DNA of 7,984 nucleotides from NCBI GenBank assembly GCA_947565875.1, contig CANOHR010000044.1, forward strand, positions 1 to 7,984, read 5' to 3'. How positions within the stretch are numbered: position 1 is the stretch's first letter; the number at the start of each line of letters is the position of its first letter. Of this stretch, positions 4,907 to 7,984 are shown piece by piece. The position numbers and the translations under genes are program-made. The notes under the pieces were generated by a model. It saw nothing but the letters and a program-made list of their open reading frames with translations, had not been told where the DNA came from and searched no databases. Source of the stretch: an uncultured Pseudoflavonifractor sp. GTDB lineage: Bacteria > Bacillota > Clostridia > Oscillospirales > Oscillospiraceae.

Positions 4907-6985
4907 TTAATTAGATTTGAATTGAGCCGCGGCGCTGTTGACCGCGCTCTTCACGGCGGTGGAGGTAACGGTGGCCCCGGCGATGGTGTCCACGCCGTCG
5001 CCGTTGGAGGCGCCGATGAACTTGCCGGTATAGCTGCTCTCGGCGGCCTGAGAGCCGATGCCCGCGGTCTCGCCGGAGGCGTCCACGCTCAGGGCGGTGA
5101 TGACGCCGTTGGCATCAAAGGTGACCGTCACGTTGACCGTGGAGAGAAGGCCCTGGGCGGAGGCAGTGATGGTCTTGGGACCGGCGGCAGGCTCCTCCAC
5201 GGGAGCCTCAGAGGGCTCCTCAGCGGGAGCGGGGGTCTCGGCGGGGGCGGGAGTCTCAGCGGGAGCCGGAGTGGCCGCGCTTCCGGAGACGGAGACAGGT
5301 CCGGTCTTCCCGGTCTTGAAGGCGTCGGCGGCGGCGTTCACCGCGTCCTTCACGGCGGTGGAGGTAACGGTGGCCCCGGCGATGGTGTCCACGCCATTGG
5401 CGTTCTTGGCGCCGATGAACTTGCCGGTGAAGCTGCTCTCAGCGGCCTTGGAGCCGATGCCGGAGGTCTCGCCGGAGGCGTCCACGGTGAGGCCCTTGAT
5501 GGCGCCGTCGGCACCGAAGGTGACGGTGGCCTTCACCTGGGACAGCAGCCCCTGGGCGGTGGCCACGATGGACACGTCATCCGCGGCGGGCGCCGGGGTC
5601 TCCACAGGCTCCTCAGACTCGGCGGGAGCCTCGGGGAGACCCTCCCCGGCCTTGACGGCGGCCAGGTTCTCGATGGCGGCGTTCACCGCGTCCTTCACAG
5701 CGGTGGAGGCCACGGTGGCGCCGGCGATGGCGTCCACCTCGTCGGCGCTCTTAACGCCCACGAACTTGTCGGTAAACTCCTTCTCACCGGCCTTGGTGCC
5801 GATGCCCGGAGTCTCGCCGGAGGCGTCGGCGCTGACGCCGATGATCTTGTCGTTCTCATCGAAGCAGACGGTGACCTTGATCTGGCTGGCAAAGCCCTGG
5901 GCGGAGGAGTAGACCACGGTGCCCTTGTCGGAGGTCTTGCCGCAGGGAACGTCGACAAAACTGACGCCGGGATAGAGTTCCTCCAGAAGAGCGCCGTCAT
6001 CAGGGGCCTCCACAGGGGCGGCGGTCTCTACGGGAGCCAGAACGGGAGCGTCCGCTTCAGGAGCGGTCTTCACCGTCTCCAGGTTGGCGATGGCAATGTT
6101 TACCGCGTCCTTCACGGCGGTGGTGGAGAAAGTGGCGCCGGAGATGACATCCACCGCGTCGCCGCTCTCCACGCCGATGAACTGGTCGGTAAAGGACTTC
6201 TCAGCGGCCTTGTCGCCGATGCCCGGGGTCTCACCGGAGGCGTCCACGATGAGGCCGATGATCTTGTCGTTCTGATCGAAGCAGACGGCCACCTTGACCT
6301 CACTCTGGAGGCCCTGGGCGCCGGCATAGACCACAGTGCCCTGATCGGAGGTCTTGCCGCCCACCACGTCGGTGAAGCTGGCGCCGGGGTAATACTCGGC
6401 CAGAGCCTCGTCGGTCATGTTGGAGGGAGGCGCGTAGACGGTGGCCTCGATGGTGCCGCCGGTGAGGACGGTGTAGGCGTTGAAGACGGCCTTCACGGCG
6501 TTGGTCATGCCCGTGGAGGACACGGTGGCGCCGGAGGTGGCCTGGATATTGGCCGGATCGGTCATGCCGATGAGCTGGGCCTGGAAGGGAGAGCCGTCGG
6601 CGACTACCTTGGAGCCAATGCCCTCGGTCTCGGCCTGGACCAGCACCTTACTGCCGGTGATGGCGCCGTCGGCGTCGATGCCGAACATAGCCTGGATCAC
6701 GCCGCCGAAGCCCTTGGTCTCGGTGGTAATGACGTAGCCCGCACCGTTGCCGGCCTCATCCACCGAGATGACCTCGGCGGGAAGACCCTCCACGTCGGTG
6801 ATGGCGGTAAAGTCGGAGCCGCTGGGCAGGACCACCTGCTTGGCCGCCTCGGCGGCCTTGGCCTGCTGCTCGGCAATGACGGGGGCGGTGACCTTGTTTG
6901 TTACGGCCAGAGCGCCGGTGACGATGGAACCGATCAGTACCAGAACAATGATAGGAGTAACGAGGGAGTTATTTTCCTTTTTCAT
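4907..6985 (-). CDS. rnfG: RnfG with five FMN-binding domains (extended, multi-flavin form)
   Basis: The protein has 692 residues, over three times the usual RnfG (~200). An N-terminal membrane anchor (about residues 9-29) is followed by a normal RnfG domain (about 75-172). Four further FMN-bind domains follow at about 215-305, 355-445, 472-556 and 604-690. Each has an ET-x-GIG motif and an attachment motif ending in Thr: T154 (SGAT), T285 (SGAT), T424, T539 and T672 (AGAT). Domains 2 and 3 carry an extra N-terminal block with (Y)YPG and KTSD motifs; domains 4 and 5 are shorter and nearly alike. Linkers are rich in Ala, Pro, Glu and Thr, including three TPAPAE units at 572-589. RnfG normally holds one covalent FMN on the outer face of the membrane and takes part in electron transfer to RnfD. 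Here four extra flavins could form a flexible chain. The start overlaps the rnfD stop (ATGA), with GGGAGGTG just upstream. FMN attachment would need ApbE, which is not in the window. Confidence 0.95.
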   Translation of the reverse strand: MKKENNSLVTPIIVLVLIGSIVTGALAVTNKVTAPVIAEQQAKAAEAAKQVVLPSGSDFTAITDVEGLPAEVISVDEAGNGAGYVITTETKGFGGVIQAMFGIDADGAITGSKVLVQAETEGIGSKVVADGSPFQAQLIGMTDPANIQATSGATVSSTGMTNAVKAVFNAYTVLTGGTIEATVYAPPSNMTDEALAEYYPGASFTDVVGGKTSDQGTVVYAGAQGLQSEVKVAVCFDQNDKIIGLIVDASGETPGIGDKAAEKSFTDQFIGVESGDAVDVISGATFSTTAVKDAVNIAIANLETVKTAPEADAPVLAPVETAAPVEAPDDGALLEELYPGVSFVDVPCGKTSDKGTVVYSSAQGFASQIKVTVCFDENDKIIGVSADASGETPGIGTKAGEKEFTDKFVGVKSADEVDAIAGATVASTAVKDAVNAAIENLAAVKAGEGLPEAPAESEEPVETPAPAADDVSIVATAQGLLSQVKATVTFGADGAIKGLTVDASGETSGIGSKAAESSFTGKFIGAKNANGVDTIAGATVTSTAVKDAVNAAADAFKTGKTGPVSVSGSAATPAPAETPAPAETPAPAEEPSEAPVEEPAAGPKTITASAQGLLSTVNVTVTFDANGVITALSVDASGETAGIGSQAAESSYTGKFIGASNGDGVDTIAGATVTSTAVKSAVNSAAAQFKSN
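4949..4996. repeat. 48-bp exact direct repeat, copy 1 (domain 5 of rnfG)
   Basis: By reading, this segment is identical base for base to 5348-5395. It covers the codons around the FMN attachment motif AGAT-x-TSTAVK. The divergence on both sides is clear, so the identity is local. Confidence 0.85.
5219..5272 (-). repeat. Three 18-bp tandem units encoding TPAPAE
   Basis: Units lie at 5219-5236, 5237-5254 and 5255-5272. They encode three identical TPAPAE hexapeptides (residues 572-589 of RnfG) and differ only at silent positions. They form the core of the linker between FMN domains 4 and 5, so copy number would set linker length. Confidence 0.85.
5348..5395. repeat. 48-bp exact direct repeat, copy 2 (domain 4 of rnfG)
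   Basis: This is the partner of 4949-4996, starting 399 bases away. Less exact relatives occur around 5693-5740 (domain 3) and 6109-6156 (domain 2). Confidence 0.85.
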
Positions 6986-7881
6986 TTCACGTCACCTCCC
7001 AGAGCTGTGTGCATGGTCAGCTTGTCGATGTGGGGAGTCAGAATGTTCATCAGCAGGATGGCATAGCTGACGCCCTCGGGGGTGGCGCCCCAGAGCCGGA
7101 TCATCATGGTGAGGACGCCGCAGCCCACGCCGTAGACCAGCTTGCCCTCACCCGTCATGGGGGAGGTGGTGTAGTCGGTGGCCATGAAGAAGGCGCCCAG
7201 CATCAGTCCACCGCCCAGGAGCTGAAGGGCCACGTCCTGTCCGGCAGCCAGGGATACCACCGCCACTGTGGCCAGGTAGGCCACGGGGATGTGCCAGGAG
7301 ATGACCTTCCGGATCAGCAGGTAGATCCCGCCAATGAGCAAAGCGGCAGCGCAGGTCTCACCCAGACAGCCGCCGTGGAGGCCCAGAAACAGGGTGGTGA
7401 CGCTGGGGGGGATCACACCGTCAGCCAGGGGGGTGGCCACGCTGACGCCGTCAATGGTCCAGCTGGTCATGGCTCCCCCGAAGGAGCAGATGAGCAGGAT
7501 CACCCGGGCGGTGGCGGCGGGGTTGGCAAAGTTCTGTCCAATGCCGCCGAAGAGCTGCTTGACCACCACGATGGCGATGACGCTGCCCAGAGCGGCGATC
7601 CACAGGGGGATGTCCACGGGAAGGCAGAAGGCCAGCAGGATACCTGTGACAACGGCGGACAGATCTTGAATGGTAAGGGGCCTTTTCACACCCTTCTCAA
7701 AAAGAAACTCAGAGAGAACGGCGGCGATGACGCACACGGCGGTGACGATCAGGGCCCGGACGCCAAAGATGACTACGGAGGCGACAAGGGCGGGGAGAAG
7801 GGCAATGATCACATCCAGCATAATGGACTGGGTGGTCTCCTTGTCCCGAATATGGGGTGCGGGAGTAACCAGCAGCTTCAT
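6982..7881 (-). CDS. rnfD: RnfD, membrane flavoprotein subunit of Rnf complex
   Basis: This encodes 299 residues, a normal length for RnfD/NqrB-type subunits. It is an integral membrane protein with many hydrophobic segments (about residues 23-60, 77-108, 125-140, 160-190, 198-235 and 245-282). Family hallmarks are GGIGQNFANPAATARV near residue 112 and FFMATDYTTSPMTGEGKLVYG near 231. RnfD carries FMN bound covalently to Thr, plus riboflavin, and passes electrons across the membrane during ion translocation. The likely attachment site is Thr150 in DGVSVATPL. The start was taken as ATG at 7881-7879, which overlaps the rnfC stop as TGATG. A GTG one codon earlier (7884-7882) is also possible and sits at a better distance (7 versus 10 bases) from the AAGGAGG at 7892-7898. 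The gene ends in a TGA that overlaps the rnfG start as ATGA. Confidence 0.95.
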   Translation of the reverse strand: MKLLVTPAPHIRDKETTQSIMLDVIIALLPALVASVVIFGVRALIVTAVCVIAAVLSEFLFEKGVKRPLTIQDLSAVVTGILLAFCLPVDIPLWIAALGSVIAIVVVKQLFGGIGQNFANPAATARVILLICSFGGAMTSWTIDGVSVATPLADGVIPPSVTTLFLGLHGGCLGETCAAALLIGGIYLLIRKVISWHIPVAYLATVAVVSLAAGQDVALQLLGGGLMLGAFFMATDYTTSPMTGEGKLVYGVGCGVLTMMIRLWGATPEGVSYAILLMNILTPHIDKLTMHTALGGDVK

Positions 7882-7984
7882 CACTTGTTCGCCTCCTTCT
7901 TGGCCTCGTCGGCCATGAATCGTTTGGCCAGCTTGTTGCTGGTCACCATGTCCCGCTTGGCGGGGCAGACATAGGCGCAGCAGC
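7881..7984 (-). CDS. rnfC: RnfC, electron transport complex subunit C (3' end only)
   Basis: Only the last 33 codons plus part of one more are present; the gene enters from the right edge and ends in TGA (7883-7881). The visible start of the fragment reads CCAYVCPAKRDMV. It is the tail of a CxxCxxCxxxCP [4Fe-4S] motif, as found in the second ferredoxin-like cluster near the C-terminus of RnfC. A short charged tail rich in Lys, Ala and Glu follows. RnfC is the peripheral cytoplasmic subunit that carries FMN and NADH-binding sites and two [4Fe-4S] clusters, and exchanges electrons with NAD+. The call rests on this motif plus position directly upstream of rnfD, the usual clostridial order rnfCDGEAB. 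The stop codon overlaps the rnfD start as TGATG, which suggests translational coupling. The N-terminal part and the operon promoter lie outside the window. Confidence 0.9.
   Translation of the reverse strand, partial: CCAYVCPAKRDMVTSNKLAKRFMADEAKKEANK
7892..7898 (-). promoter_or_regulatory. Ribosome binding site of rnfD
   Basis: The minus strand reads AAGGAGG here, inside the last codons of rnfC. It lies 10 bases before the ATG at 7881 and 7 before the GTG at 7884, so it does not settle which of the two adjacent start codons is used. Confidence 0.7.

Larger units (their letters stand above)
4916..6763 (-). repeat. Five serial FMN-binding domain repeats within rnfG
   Basis: Approximate domain positions in DNA are 6763-6470, 6343-6071, 5923-5651, 5572-5318 and 5176-4916. 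The conserved core in each is a beta-rich segment with ETxGIG, then the D/Q-x-x-[S/A]-GAT attachment motif, then a helix with TAVK-AVN or a close variant. Copies 2 and 3 resemble each other most, as do copies 4 and 5. This suggests stepwise duplication of single modules. The repeat also shows in DNA: 4949-4996 and 5348-5395 are the same 48 bases. Confidence 0.9.

Noticed and set aside
4949..6160. CRISPR-like array suggested by spaced repeats
   Set aside because: The repeats are protein-coding FMN-domain motifs spaced by about 280 to 420 bases and keep the reading frame throughout; they are not short repeats with uniform spacers.
3992..7066. A 1024-residue open frame on the plus strand, rich in Gly, His and Asp with internal repeats
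   Set aside because: It lies antisense to rnfA, rnfE, rnfG and the end of rnfD, which are all clearly real. Its repeats mirror the FMN-domain repeats of rnfG, and its composition is that of a shadow frame in GC-rich DNA.

Overview
The window is GC-rich (roughly 60% by eye) except for its first ~165 bases. Every gene I can support lies on the minus strand. Gene order, the clostridial-type RnfB with many cysteines, strong AGGAGG-type ribosome binding sites and the lipoprotein-type reductase suggest an anaerobic, GC-rich member of the Clostridia, perhaps an Oscillospiraceae-like gut bacterium. That placement is inference; there is no rRNA or other marker gene here.

Layout, read in the direction of transcription (right to left): the 3' end of rnfC (7881-7984), rnfD, rnfG, rnfE, rnfA and rnfB (ending at 2799). 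This is the rnfCDGEAB order of clostridial ferredoxin:NAD+ oxidoreductase. Neighbouring genes overlap or lie within 15 bases of each other, as expected for one operon. After rnfB comes a strong terminator-like hairpin (2754-2786). Only about 30 bases later a lipoprotein flavin reductase of the fumarate/urocanate reductase type begins (721-2724), followed after 16 bases by a small nitroreductase-family flavoprotein (183-704). A 22-bp perfect inverted repeat with a 4-base loop (115-162) closes the unit. Beyond it, a near-consensus promoter (47-74) points left out of the window.

The most striking feature is rnfG. It encodes 692 residues instead of the usual ~200, and holds five FMN-binding domains in series, each with an S/A-GAT flavin attachment motif, joined by Pro/Ala/Glu-rich linkers. 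The next gene outside the core operon is a predicted surface lipoprotein with one more such FMN domain fused to an FAD-dependent enoate reductase. Its residues match the catalytic set of flavocytochrome c fumarate reductase.

Working model (inference): reduced ferredoxin feeds electrons through RnfB and the RnfA/E membrane iron-sulfur site to RnfG and RnfD. Besides the normal route to NAD+ through RnfC, the extra covalent flavins of RnfG could carry electrons on the outer face of the membrane to the lipoprotein, which reduces fumarate or a related unsaturated acid. Rnf would then also power an extracytoplasmic anaerobic respiration. Multi-flavinylated proteins and flavin-based extracytosolic reductases are known classes, so the likely new element is this particular fusion and pairing. 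The ApbE flavin transferase needed to attach FMN is not in the window.
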